NCBI GenBank assembly: GCA_036874045.1
Contig: CM072341.1
Coordinates: 6,646,501 to 6,710,500 of the forward strand
Direction of reading: 5' to 3'
Length of the DNA: 64,000 nt
From: Cymodocea nodosa
Lineage: Eukaryota > Streptophyta > Magnoliopsida > Alismatales > Cymodoceaceae
The position numbers were made by a program, and so were the translations under genes. The notes beneath the pieces were generated by a model. It searched no databases. It saw nothing but the letters and a program-made list of their open reading frames with translations, and was not told the origin of the DNA. Shown here in pieces: positions 42,573 through 53,970 of the stretch; position 1 is the stretch's first letter, and each line of letters begins with the position of its first letter.

Positions 42573-43890
42573 TGTTAACTTCTGTTTTTAAACTTGTTTA
42601 ATTTGTCTTTATGCTTATATCAATAATTACTTTTAGAAGTAAACTAACAACCTTTCACACAAATTAGATATTAATTCCAATTTGTATTTTAACTACAAGT
42701 GCACAATACATATTGTATTTGTGTGCAAGTACAAGTCGATCCCGTAGAGAATTGAGTAAGAATTGTGCACTATTCCATTTTTTTTATATTAGACTTAATA
42801 TATTCCGTAATCACTCCGTTGAGTTACAGTTAACACAACGGACTTAGTTCGTGGACTTAAGTTAACTCAACGGACTAACCTCGTGAACTTAAGTTAACTC
42901 CACGAGCCTATCTTTCTAGTTAAATACTATTAATTACAGAGGAATTCGGCCAACCGTTGGGTGGTTCCATAGATTGTAAATAACATCAATTAAGCTCTTT
43001 AATGCTAGTTAAGATTAGATTTATCATTAAGCAACACTAACATTCAGATATTTCAAACAGTAACCATTAAAATCTTTAAGTATTTTGAACGAATCAATTT
43101 TAGTAAATTGTAAAACTATTTTCTATTTTCTGAATCAAACAAACATAAAACACTCACAATACTAATAATGATAACATTAATCACGATACAAAACAAACAA
43201 TACAATACTTAAATACTAAATGTAAACACAGATAAGTTGTTGTTTTTAGTATTTTTGTTTTGATATGTTCCTGAAGATGAGCGAAAGGTGAAATGTAAAA
43301 ATCTCTATCGATAGTAAATACTTCTGTCACTACATGCAACGTGATTACACCACTAAAAATTTAATCACTTACAATCCTGTCTCCTCTCCCTATAGAATCG
43401 TGAGTCCAGAATTGCAAGATGATCTCCTCTTTAGCATACTGGCATCAACCTGAAACCAAGGCTAGAAGCTTTACAATCTCCTGAGGTATGAGTCAATGCT
43501 TGGTGAAAATGGTTTCCCTTCCCATGACGCGATCACTCCTCATAGTGGTTGTCAGGCACCGTGTTTGACTCAAAATTGACCCGACATCAGGAAAGTATCC
43601 TTACAGACCTCCAATGGTTGGTGATTATGGTGGTGGTGTGGAGCTTCAGAGAACTTTCGACGCTGCCTGCAGTTAGCGCGATCCTCCACCTTTGCACACA
43701 CTGCCCACCACACTTTCTTCATTTTTCTCCTCTTCTTTTATATTTCTTTTAGTAGTAACTTCTTCTGCTTAGATGATTGGTTGGATTTCCTTCATTCATA
43801 TCAACGATGGTGATTTCTTCTTTCTTCCACGAGTGAATTCCTACGTGATACGTGCAATCGTGGTTTTCCTTCGAATGTCCTGTTTCTATA
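42573..43890 (-). repeat. LTR-like repeat J1 (gypsy-type)
   Basis: Starts TGTTAACTTCTGTTTTTAAAC on the + strand and runs to about CCTGTTTCTATA. It aligns with J2 (49292-50584) over its whole length and with J3 (62851 onward). It contains TGCAAGTGCACAAT..GTGCAAGTACAAGTCGATCCC, a block common in LTRs of plant gypsy elements, and the primer-site remnant on its left fits a minus-strand 5' LTR. No coding content. Confidence 0.6.
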
Positions 43891-44579
43891 ACCACTATAG
43901 TGGTATATTAGAAAATAAATGGTTCGTGGAGTTATAGATAACTCAACGGACTTACTTCGTTGATTTAACTATAAAACACGTGCAATAAAGAAATAAGCTG
44001 CTAACATAACGTGTTACCGTAGTGTATATTCATGTAACTCAACGCATATAGTTATGCTAACTTAACGAGTTAAACATGTGCATTTCACATGATATACTAA
44101 AGCATTTAAATTTAACACGTGCATAATTCTAACTTAACAAGTTCAGATATTTCAAATACTTACGAACCTAACTATTCGATGCTTAGATGCATTTCGGATA
44201 GTTAATAGATAACTTACCAACAATAAACTTAAATCATGCATTAAGGTTTCAACACGTGTATTCTAGGAAATAATAAAATATTCGTTTAAAACATATTATC
44301 CGGTGCATTAAACATAACTCTCCGAAATAATAGAAAATCAGATACTTAAGAATTTCACAGCCTACAATTCACCGACAATTCAAAAATGTACTTAATTAAC
44401 GTTAATTCCCTGAATTTATGTAGATTCTTTCATTAAAGCATATAACAGTGTAATTATAACATAATGACTTAATTCTTATAACATAATGACTGAATTTATG
44501 TAAGCTAAATATTATGCAATTAACCATCATTTAACCCTTAATATTATGCACTTTTTCATTCTAAACAATACTTCTGATT
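43891..44579 (-). repeat. SIRE-family LTR-like remnant and unassigned AT-rich DNA
   Basis: From about 43930 to 44180 the words CACGTGCAA, CTAACATAACGTGTTACCGTAGTGTATATTCATGTAACTCAACGCATATAG and AACTTAACGAGTTAAACATGTGCATTTCAC follow the order seen in the LTR of elements C and M (for example 22370-22500), so this is a diverged piece of that family. From 44180 to 44579 I see only AT-rich DNA with scattered TTCGGATAGTTA words. Confidence 0.5.
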
Positions 44580-45230
44580 TAATCTCAAAGTGCCTGCCAC
44601 TCTATCTCAGATAATTCTCATACCCAAGATTTGTTTGGCTTCTCCCATATCCTTCATGTCAAATTCTTTTGACGGTTGTCTGTTTAATTACTTAATCTAT
44701 TCCATACTAGAACAAGTAATTAACATATCATCTACATAAATCAGTAGAATAATGAAGCAATCATTAAACAGTTTTATGTAGCAGCAATAATCTATATCAC
44801 ATCTTTTGAAGCCTAGGGTACAAATAAAGGTATCAAATCTCTTATACCATTGTCGTGGTGCTTGCTTCAAACCATACAAACTTTTCAGCAATCTACATAT
44901 TATCTTTCTTTTCTTGCAAGTTACTACAAATCCTTCTGGCTGCATCATGTAGAGTTCTTCCTACAAGTCACCATGTAGGAATGCTGTCTTTACATCAATT
45001 TGCTCCAAGAGTAAATTTTCTGCAACAACAATGCTTAAGACTATTCTTATAGTATTCATGTTCACAACAGGAGAGAATACTTTAGTATAGTCTATGTCTT
45101 GAATTTGCTGAAAACCCTTGACGACAAGTCTAGCTTTATATTTCTTGCTGCCATCTAGTTGTTCTTTCATCCTGAACACCCACTTGTTTCCTAGGATTTT
45201 CTTTCCTTTTGGCAATGAAGTTAGCTCTCA
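44580..45230 (-). pseudogene. Reverse transcriptase (element L)
   Basis: The open stretch 44961-45215 has KGKKILGNKWVFRMKEQLDG, ARLVVKGFQQIQDIDYTKVF and QIDVKTAFLHGDL with the first catalytic Asp. The stretch 44697-44948 has MMQPEGFVVTCKK, RLLKSLYGLKQAPRQWYKRF and the YVDD box in LIYVDDMLITC (about residues 74-77). A FDMKDMGEAKQILG-type block follows toward 44620. These are Ty1/copia RT motifs. Fossil. Confidence 0.8.
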
Positions 45231-46250
45231 AGTTTTATTCTTTCATTACTAACTCCCATTTATGTGCATCACTTGCATAGATTGCTTTCTAATATGTTTC
45301 AGGTTCACTATCATCCATCAGTAACAGATAATTGAATGATAGTATATACCTTTCAGGTTGTCTAGAAACCCTTCTAGATCTTCTAAGTTGTCTGGTGACA
45401 ACTTCATCTTCTTGATCATCTAGATGTTCTTGTTGTTCAGCCTCTAGAAGTTGAATTTCTTCTACAGGTTCCTTCTGAGGTTGTTCAACATCATTATCTA
45501 GACTAATCTCAGTAGTACTTTCAGACTGAAGCTCTAACTACTGTTCATCTACACTTTCTCTATGCTTATACATCTTGGATTCAATGAAGGTGACATAATA
45601 GAGAGCACCTCCTAAAGAACTGATAGGGGCAGGCCCCCACACATCTGTGTGAACCAGCTCCAATTTCTGTGACATAGGATCATGAGGAGTCTTGGCAAAG
45701 CTAACTTTCTTCTACTTTCCCTCAATGCAGTCCTCACATATCCCTAAATTGACATTCTTCAGCTTAGGGATTTTCCCTTCTACCACTAAAACCTTCAGTC
45801 CATTCTCACTAAGGTGTCCTAGTCTTTTATGCCATAAGTCAATGTCTTTAGTATCACTGACTACTACAATAGTGTCATCTTGATCCGATGTTAGATATAA
45901 GGTGTCAGTCCTCTATCTTGAGGCAATAATTCTTGCACCTTTGGTTACCTTCCATTTGCCTGCACCAAAGGCAATTTGATAACCATCACTATCTAGGAAA
46001 CTTATGGAAATTAATTGCTTCGCAAGATCAAGGACATATCTGACTTCTTGTAATTTCCATATCCCTTGTTTTGTTTTATGTGTACCTCTCCTATTCCCAA
46101 CACATCCAAACTTGTGTTGTTAGCTAGGTACACCTTTTTCACGAGAGTTGCACGATAATTGTGCAACAAATCCTTCCTGTAGGTAGTGTGGAATGAAGCT
46201 CCTAAGTCCAATACCCATGAGTCAATAGAACTGTCTACATAGCATACTAG
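45231..46250 (-). pseudogene. Protease and integrase region (element L)
   Basis: The open stretch 46011-46211 starts with an MDLGASFHTTYRKDLL block, the D-x-G-A form of the copia protease active site, with YLANNTSLDVLGIGEV. On the minus strand at about 45760-45900 lies a W-H-K-RLGHLSENGL-type pre-integrase block, and at about 45590-45720 integrase fragments. The acidic linker before RT (EEDEVVTRQLRRSRR-type, about 45370-45560) is also visible. Fossil with many breaks. Confidence 0.65.
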
Positions 46251-46334
46251 GGCATAATTTGAATCATAGGAGACAACATTTGCACCTGCTCCTTCTGATT
46301 CCTTCCCTCTGTTGTCTTTCTTAGGAGCCTTACA

Positions 46335-47103
46335 CTATGACTTGAAGTGCCCCCATTGATTGTAGTTCCAGCATTTGATATCTAATCTCACTTTACTAGT
46401 ACCTCTGGATTTTGACCTTCCTTTGGATTTAAATTGTTTTGATTTACTTCTCCCTCTACTTTCAACACTAAGGGCAGAAGTTGAAGTTGACAATTCACTT
46501 TTCCTACGAATGTCCTCACTCAAAATTAAATCCCGGATGTCACTCATTTTGAGCTTCTCATGACCTAGTGAACTACTTACACTAGTCATAATAGGAGACC
46601 AACTTTCTAGTAATGAGGATAATAAAATCAAGGCCTTGATTTCATCATCAAATACTATATCTACTGAATGCAATTGATTCAAAATAGTATTTAACTCATT
46701 AACGTGGTCTGTAACATTTTCACTTTCATGCATTTTCAGATTAAATAATCTACGCATGAGAAATACCTTGTTGGCGGTTGATGGCTTCTCATACATGTTG
46801 GACAAAGCTTTCATCAAGTTAGTCGTTGTTTTCTCCTTGGCAACGTTTGAATGAACGTTCCTTGCCAGTGACAACCTGACGAGATCTAGAGTTTTTTTGT
46901 CCAACAACTCCCACTCTTCCTGATCCATCTTCTCTGGTTTTGTCCAACAACTCCCACTCTTCCTGATCCATCTTCTCTGGTTTTCTTCCGAACAGAGGTT
47001 GATGAAGATCCTTCTAATACAAACAGTCTTCTATCTGAGACCTCCAATATCCGAAATCTTTTCCATCAAACTTCTCGATCCTAAGCTTTCTATCATCTGC
47101 CAT
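46335..47103 (-). pseudogene. gag (element L)
   Basis: An MADD start with a KLRIEKFDGKDF block lies at 47103 next to the primer site. The open stretch 46335-46928 has ARNVHSNVAKEKTTTNLMKA (about 23-42), RRLFNLKMHESENVTDHVNE (about 64-83), LNTILNQLHSVDIVFDDEIK, a basic SRGRSKSKQFKSKGRSKSRG stretch (about 156-175) and a knuckle-type CWNY..WGHFKS end. UBN2-type gag of Tnt1-like elements. Fossil with a few breaks. Confidence 0.78.
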
Positions 47104-47126
47104 TCTGTTAAACTGGAAAACCTTCA

Positions 47127-47138
47127 GCTCTGATACCA
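47127..47138 (-). other. Primer binding site of element L
   Basis: The + strand GCTCTGATACCA reads TGGTATCAGAGC on the element strand, an exact initiator-Met tRNA match two bases from the LTR edge. Confidence 0.85.
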
Positions 47139-47140
47139 GT

Positions 47141-48039
47141 TGTTGCAATTAAAACTGATCGTTCAGTCAACTTTCTATTGCATGATTCTAAAGCACTCAC
47201 TTCTTAACTCACCGAAATTGGAAGTGAAGAGAAAGGGGAAGAAATAACACTGAAGACAAGGATTTACGTGGTTCAGCAACTACCTACATCCACAGAGAGT
47301 TGAGGGTTCTAGTATGAGCTTCGACACAATCAACTGCATGGTTTTACAACATCATAAAGGTTTATATACTACCCAACTTAGGGTTAATAAACCTTTAATT
47401 ACATTCAAGCCATTACAGTAGAGAAATAATGCTACGAAGAAGGGACTCTCAATTTCGGAGCCTTATCTTCCTAACTTTCCAAAAACTACAACACTTCAGA
47501 TAGTTATAGACTTAACTATCCGAAGAAATTTTTCTTTCTTCATTTATTGTAACGGGCGGTACTATAGTAGGCTAATTGTCCAAAGAGATTTAGTATTTTG
47601 GATAGTTACAAACTTAACTGTCTGAAAACCCACTTACTTCTCTCTCTTTGTCCTTTCGAAAGATTCTATCGTTAACTCTTCGAAAACTACATGTCTTTCA
47701 GATAGTTACTATCTTAACTATCTGAAAACTCACTTAAGTGTCTCTTCAGTCATTTTCGAAGGTTGTAGTTGTAACCTTCCGAAAACTTATGATTTTTAGA
47801 TAGTTACTACTTAACTATCCAAAGATCCACTTAAGTCATTGCTTTTTGGATACTTGGCTTTTTAACTGTCCGATCGTACACATAAGTGTCCTTTAAGTCA
47901 TTCCAGATGGTTACAGCCAATAACCCTTCAAAATTTTCTAACTTTCGGATAATTAGCTCAAAGCCTCTAACTGAAACTTTATTTTTGGATACTTAAGCCT
48001 GATAACCTACCGAAAATATAAATCTGCCGGATACTTACT
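47141..48039 (-). repeat. 5' LTR of element L (right edge approximate)
   Basis: Left edge TGTTGCAATTAAAAC is fixed by the primer site. The right edge is my best guess at ATTAACA (48033-48039). A TATA box (TTTATATA on the + strand, 47361-47368) fits. The part 47480-48010 is packed with AACTATCCGAAA and TTTCGGATAGTTA words. Confidence 0.6.
47361..47368 (-). promoter_or_regulatory. Putative LTR TATA box (element L)
   Basis: Element strand TATATAAA in GGGTAGTATATAAACC, about 220 bases before the LTR end. Confidence 0.45.
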
Positions 48040-48421
48040 ATTAACATGATTTGAAATGACATCTCGACGAAGAGAGAGAGAGAGCAATGTAGTTTCCATG
48101 TTCTCTTATATAGTAGTATCGAGACGAGACCATGATCTTGTGAGTGGAGATAATGTGTTGTGTTCTCAATCACAGTAGTTGTCAATGAATAAGAATTCTC
48201 CTTGTAAACCATATTCTTTTTCACGTTCTTCATTTTCTAGGAAATAAATTTATCTACTTTCTACAACTACTTTAATACATGTAGAATATTTTGTCATATC
48301 CATTGATAAATAAAAGAGATATAAATCTTCTACTAGTTCATATATAATTAGAGTTTCAATACATTCTTAACAATGAAATGAAATAAACTAAGTTCACAGA
48401 AATCACCTAAAATATGTAATC
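48040..48421. other. Unassigned AT-rich stretch
   Basis: Contains a short GAGAGAGAGAGAG run (about 48070-48084) and otherwise no recognisable coding or repeat signature. Confidence 0.4.
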
Positions 48422-48580
48422 ATTGGTAAACTGGTTAATCAATGATTTTATACTTGGTAAACTAGTTAACCAATGATATGTCATTTAGCAATAATATAAA
48501 ATCTATAAAATACTAAAAATAGAATTGTTGGTAAACTAGTTAACCAATGGAGTTAGTTCATTGGTTAACTTGTTAACCAA
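48422..48580. repeat. Cluster of four near-palindromic units
   Basis: Units at 48422-48444, 48454-48475, 48528-48550 and 48561-48580 are variants of TTGGTAAACTAGTTAACCAAT. The last, TTGGTTAACTTGTTAACCAA, is almost a perfect inverted repeat. Spacers between them are AT-rich and unlike each other. Confidence 0.7.
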
Positions 48581-48581
48581 T

Positions 48582-49291
48582 TGTTAGGAATTTTGTTTTG
48601 ATAATAAATGTTTTATTAACATTTTTAAATAAGTCTAAATAATATTTTCTAAGTATAATAGTCACGTATTTAAATGTTGACAAGTTTTCAAATAGTTAAC
48701 TTTTGGATAGTTAAAGTTTTCGGATTGTTAAACTTTTGAATAGTTAACATTTCGATTTAGTTGAAGAGTTATGTTAAAAACTTGTATAGTTAAGTTATTT
48801 GCACGTGTGTTTTTAATGTTTTAAGTTGTCACATGTTTTCCATGTGCGTTCGGTAATGAAAATCGAAGAGTTAGATAACTATTTGAGTTTTTATATGCAT
48901 GGATAGATAATTGTTCACGTTTTATAAAATGACTAACGGACAGATAAGTTTTTCTTGTTTAGTTACGTGTTTTGGTGGTAGTGTGGAGCTTCATGGAACT
49001 TCCGACGCTTCCTGCAATTAGCGCAGTTCTCCACCTACGAGCCAACTAAGATTTTTTGTGATAGTAGTTTTGTAATAAGTTTGTCTAAAAATCCTGTCTT
49101 ACATTCACGAGAGCTAAATATATAGAAGTTCGACATCATTTTCTAAGGGATAATGTTATAAAAGGAAAAATAGTATTAAATTTTGTTCCTACCACAGAAC
49201 AATTAGTAGATCTATTTACACAACCCTTAGATGAGAATACCTTTTCAAAATTACAATTAGAACTTGGTATTTGTAGGTTATTGTCTAGGGT
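48582..49291 (+). repeat. Mosaic of LTR-H, J and copia RNase H fragments
   Basis: Three short pieces abut. 48582-48972 matches the first part of the element H LTR (TGTTAGGAATTTTGTTTTGAT). 48973-49036 matches a piece of J (GTGTGGAGCTTC..TTAGCGC..TCTCCACCT). About 49040-49285 is the C-terminal RNase H of a SIRE-like copia (block VDLFTQPLDENTFSKLQLE, ending LGICRLL). No target duplications were recognised. Confidence 0.65.
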
Positions 49292-50584
49292 TGTTAACTT
49301 CTATTTTTAAACTTGTTTAATTTGTCTTTATGCTTATATTAATAATTAATTTTAGAAGTAAACAAACAACCATTCACACAAATTAGATATTAATTCCAAT
49401 TTGTATTTTAACTGCAAGTGCATAATGTATATTGTATTTGTGTGCAAGTACAGGTCGAACCCACAGAGATTGAGTAAGAATTGTGTACTGTTCCAATTTT
49501 TATATTGAAGTTTATGTGTTCAGTAAACACTTCATTGAGTTACAGTTAACATAATAAACTTAGTTCGTTGAGTTATGGCTAACTCAATAAACTAATCTCA
49601 TAGACTTAAGTTAACTCCATGAGCCTATCTTTCAAGTTAAATACTACTATTTATAAAGGAATTCGGCCAACCATTGGGCGGTTCCACAGATTGTAAATAA
49701 CATCAATTAAGCTTTTTAATGTTAGTTAATATTAGATTTATCATTAAGTAATACTAACATTCAGATATTTCAAATAGTAAACATTAAAATCTTTAAGTAT
49801 ATGAAACGAATCAATTTTAGTAAACAATAAAACTATTTTCTATTTTCTAAATCAAACAAACATAAAATATTCACAATACTAACAATTATAACATTAATCA
49901 CGATACAAAACAAACAATACAACACTCTAATACTAAATGTAAACACAGATAAGTTGTTGTTTTTGGTATTTTTGTTTTGATATGTTTTTGAAGATGAGAG
50001 AAGGTGAAATGTAAAAATCTCTATTGATAGTAAAAACTTTTGTCACTACATGCAACGCGATTACACCACTGAAAACTTAATCACTTACAATCCTACCTCC
50101 TCTCCCTATGGAATCATGAATCCAAAATTGTAAGATGATCTCCTCTTCAGCATACTAGCATCAACTTGAAACCAAGGCTAGAAGCTTTACGATCTCTTGA
50201 GATATGAGTCAGTGCTTGATGAAAATGGCTTCCCTTCCCGTGACGCGATCACTCCTCACAATGGTTGTCAGTCACCGTGTTTGGCTCGAAATCGACCTGA
50301 TATTAGGAAGATATCCTCACAGACCTCTGATGGTTAGTGATTTTGGTGGTGGTGTGGAGCTTCAAGGAACTTCTAACGCTGCCTACAGTTAGCGCGATTC
50401 TCCACCTCTACATGCATTTTTTCTTCGTCTTTTATATTTCTTTCAATGGTAACTGCTCCTACTTAAATGATTGGTTGGATTTCCTTCATCCATATCAACG
50501 ATGGTGATTTCTTCTTCCTTCCACGAGTGAATTCCTACGTGATACGTGCAATCGTGGTTGTCCTTCGAATTTCCTATTTCTGCA
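49292..50584 (-). repeat. LTR-like repeat J2 (gypsy-type, 1293 bp)
   Basis: TGTTAACTTCTATTTTT to CCTATTTCTGCA, so both ends fit TG..CA. It aligns with J1 and J3. The flanks are AGGGT and ACTGC, so there is no matching duplication and the copy may have been moved or trimmed by recombination. Confidence 0.65.
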
Positions 50585-52120
50585 ACTGCAACATAATTTC
50601 TGCATTCTTTCACTGAAATGGCTTTAGATTTTATCCTTTTGGATATCCATCTCATGAAATCAATATTATCCATCATTAATAGTGGAATCAAATCTCCATA
50701 AAATAATTTCTTCTTTACTACTCTCAATTTGGAGATAAAAACTGCAGACCAATTAACTTGAATCTTATTCACAACTACATATGTGGCCCATTTGACAAAC
50801 TAACTTAATTCTATATCATGGCATTGTTGTTGGTAGACATTTTTAATCAAAATGTTAGCTATCATGTGTGCTTTACCATTTAAGTGCTTTAGTCTATTTA
50901 ATAATGGCACACCAGGATTGATAGCTAAATTGTCCTTGATTTCCTATTCTGTCCACTCAACAATAGTTGTGCTTTCCATAATTTCTTTCCCTTCATTTCT
51001 CAATCCTAAAATGTTGTGGAGAAGCTTTGATGTTATCTGTACATTAGCTTGCTCCACATTGGAAATTAATCAACATTCTTCATCTCTCAAATTGGCATAG
51101 AAGCAGGGCACTAGATTTTCATATACTACATGCCCTCTCTGTTGAGAAATAAATTGTAGTAAACCTTGGAACTCAAATAAGTCCTTAATTTCTTACATAC
51201 CGTCCCAGTTTACTAGTCTATTGTATATGATATCTTAACCCCTAATCTCTTGATATTTATCATATGCTTCTTGACTCCAAAAGTGTACTTCATTTAAAAC
51301 TGTTACTTCAGTTGGGTCAAGAATTTGAATTTGTTGCTCTAGAGGGGTTTGTTCTTGAATTTCCTCTTCCATATGCTGAACTTCAATTGGTTGGGAATGC
51401 TCTGGAGATTCCTACATTTTTGCTTCTACTTCTATCTGTGGTGGAGAGCTAGCAAAACTCTCCACTCTATCTTGAATTCTTTCAATTAATTACTGAAGAG
51501 TTTCTCCCTCTTCAATGGAATCTATCGAGTCATTCCTTTCTTGTTCAATGAGTACTTGTTCAGCTTCTTCTCTTTTTTCTTCCTCTTGACTATTAATCTG
51601 CATTGTCACTGTTCTTTCTGATCCTATGGCAGATTGGGATGGAGTCACTATTTGTACAAGTTCTAGATTAATTTCAGCCTATTTTCCTTCTCCTTTTTGC
51701 TCTTGCTATTGCTGCTCCTCCTTAGAATCGGATAGCAGGTTTACAAAAATTTGCTCTGTAGGCCCTAATGATATTTGCATTTCGGATTTAATCTCGTCTT
51801 GATGTTCAGGCACTATCTCTTTTCCTTTCCTTCTTCTAATTAACTATGCTTGATCTTCCTTCTTTGTTTACAGCAACTTCCGTTGCTACTTTGATTCTCG
51901 TTTCCATAATCTAAGGTATTTTTATTCCTAGATCTACTAAAACTCTTCTCTAGTAGAAAATGTCAAATTCTACCTTTTGTAGCTCTTTTTCCCTCGTTGT
52001 ATTTTTGATCTTCTGCCTTGTGTGCCATTCTTCCGATTCTTTAAGAAATTCTAACGTGTCAACTACGTCCTCCCATAATTCTAGTGTCATCTTTGTCATC
52101 ATGGAGTTACGAAACGGAAC
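50585..52120 (-). pseudogene. Third copy of the plant transposon-protein-like ORF
   Basis: The minus strand carries fragments related to the ORFs at 11-661 and 23681-24577. The clearest is about 50586-50772 (NKIQVNWSAVFISKLRVVKKKLFYGDLIPLL, matching the RIQINWF..KLFYGD region). Matching pieces extend upstream to about 51250, then an acidic Glu-rich part (51300-51800), then a Lys/Glu-rich start (about 51830-52110). Domain order is the same as in element C. J2 lies directly downstream. No pol or LTR of the parent element is joined to it. Fossil with many breaks. Confidence 0.55.
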
Positions 52121-52849
52121 GGAATCGCTCTGATCTCTACTAGTCTAAGTTCTAAATGATTCTGTGGATAATGCCCCCAAATCCTAAGTTTTAATATAAA
52201 CAAACCCAAAGTTTAGGTAGGTAATCGAGTCATTTTCCCGTGCAAACTCTCGCTCTCTCATCTATCTCTCCATGGAATTACGGTTAACTCCATAGACTAA
52301 GTCCATGGACTTAACTACAACAGATTTATAGTTATCTCAATGGGGTAAGTTCGTTAACTAATCCTAAACTCAATAGAGTAAGTTCGTTGAGTTAAGCATA
52401 ACTCAATGGACTTTCTGTAAATTTATAACTAATAAAAATATTTATAATAATAATTTACTCTGGTCTAGACTGAAGAATTTCTGCTCTAATCGACTCTTAA
52501 TTTTTTCAACATTCTAGCATTTTGATCAAACTGTTATATTCCTCGGTTGAACTGAAATTAAATTATGTATATATATTTTTCCTTTCAGTAGAACCAATAC
52601 TATGCTTCAGTAACATCGACATTTTCACTTAATAATATATAGTTTTTTTTTATGTTTTTATGTTTCGATCAAACCGATGGATCCTATCGGTTGAACCACA
52701 ATGATTTTTTTCTTTTAAAATATATTTTAGTAAAACTGATAATTCCTTTTGGTTGAACTGTGACTATGTTTAAATAAGGTTTTTTTTTTATATATATACT
52801 TAGAAAATTTCTTACTAAGTAAAGCTTGAGTAATCTTCTACTCTTCTTC
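52121..52849. other. Non-coding stretch
   Basis: 52260-52440 has AACTCCATGGA/AACTCAATGGACT words like those in J. 52530-52780 has three spaced copies of a (C/T)GGTTGAAC(T/C) word (about 52550, 52698, 52750). Nothing else recognised. Confidence 0.4.
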
Positions 52850-53970
52850 TATAATTCCAAAAGAACTTTTTGGTAGCTTCAAAATAGATCTAAGTCTTTG
52901 TCCATTTACCTTAAATATATTCTAATTTTTAGGATTTTCAATGTCAATAGCTCCATAGGAATAAATATTTCAAACTATATAAGGTCCTGCCCTTTAGATC
53001 TTAATTTCCCTGGATGGCTATGGAGTCTAGTCATGTAAAGATATACTTCTTGTCTTATTTCAAAGGTTTTTGGAATAATTTTCTGAACATGCCAGAACTT
53101 CATTTTCTCTTTTTCTCTTACAATCTTCGAATAAGTTTCATTCCTAAATTCTTCTAATTCAATCAATTGCATTTTTCTATTTATAATAGCTTGATTTAAA
53201 TTAGTGTTCAAAGTTTTTAATGCCCAATAAGCTTTATGTTCAATTTCAGTTGGTAAATGACAACTTTTTCCACATACTAGCCTAAAAGGTGACATACCTA
53301 AGCTTATCTTATAAGCAGTTCTATAAGCCCAAAGTCCATCTATTAATCTATTAGCCCAATCTTTTTGAGTAGGATTTACTACTTTTTTTAAGATTAACTT
53401 AATTTGTTAGTTTGCACTTTCTACTTGTCTACTTGTTTGCGGATAATATGATGTTGCAATTTTGTGATTTACTCTGTATTTCTTCATTAAGGCTTCAAAA
53501 CTTCTATTACAGAAATGAGTTCCTCTATCATTGATAATAGCTTTAGGTATTCCAAATCTGGCAAAGATATTGGTTCCTATAAATTGTATTACCACTTTGT
53601 TGTCATTAGTTTTTGTAGGAATAGTTTCTATCCATTTAGATACATAATCCACCCCCAACAATATGTAATTAAATTGATTAGACATAGGAAATGGACCCAT
53701 AAAATCTATTCCCCATACATCAAAGATTTCAACCTCAATAATAGGATTAAGAGGCATCATATTCCTCTTAGATATTCTTCCTATTTGTTGATATCTTAAA
53801 CAACTTAAGCAATATTTATGAGCATCTTTGAATAGTGTTGGCCAATAAAATCCACATTACAGAATTTTGGCAGCAATTTTCGTTGAACCAAAATGCCCTC
53901 CACAAGCTTGGTCATGGCAGAAAGACAATATGCTCGGATATTCAGTTTCTGGAACACACCTCCTTAAAAT
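52850..53970 (-). pseudogene. Ty3/gypsy (Athila-like) integrase fragment
   Basis: The minus strand shows the integrase of a second Athila-like element: the zinc-binding part (about 53780-53960, [14 protein letters not shown]), then 53407-53760 with [33 protein letters not shown] and QVESAN carrying the DDE residues, then 52975-53295 with FRLVCGKSCHLPTEIEHKAY and TRLHSHPGKLRSKG, and a C-terminal NGQRLRS-type end near 52870. It is closely similar to the element G integrase but in the opposite orientation. K is inserted at its N-terminal end. Fossil with several breaks. Confidence 0.8.

Larger units (their letters stand above)
44580..48039 (-). mobile_element. Element L: Tork/Tnt1-like Ty1/copia, 5' LTR through RT
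   Basis: Minus-strand element: LTR (47141 to about 48039), primer site (47127-47138), gag (46335-47103), protease (46011-46250), integrase region (about 45600-45950), RT (44580-45230). RNase H and the 3' LTR are not seen. Gag and pol motifs match the Tnt1/Tork group, like element B, but the LTR is different and longer. Heavily broken, with about ten breaks or more. The left end is inferred from where RT similarity fades. Confidence 0.75.

Noticed and set aside
43891-44579. Possible 3' LTR of element L
   Set aside because: The sequence follows the SIRE-family LTR order and does not match 47141-48039; no polypurine tract was found.
46875-46990. Host gene candidate from the clean gag-like stretch
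   Set aside because: Motifs, primer site and LTR next to it show that it is the gag of element L.
48422-48580. CRISPR-like array of short repeats
   Set aside because: The units are imperfect palindromes with irregular spacing, in plant retroelement DNA; no cas gene or bacterial context.
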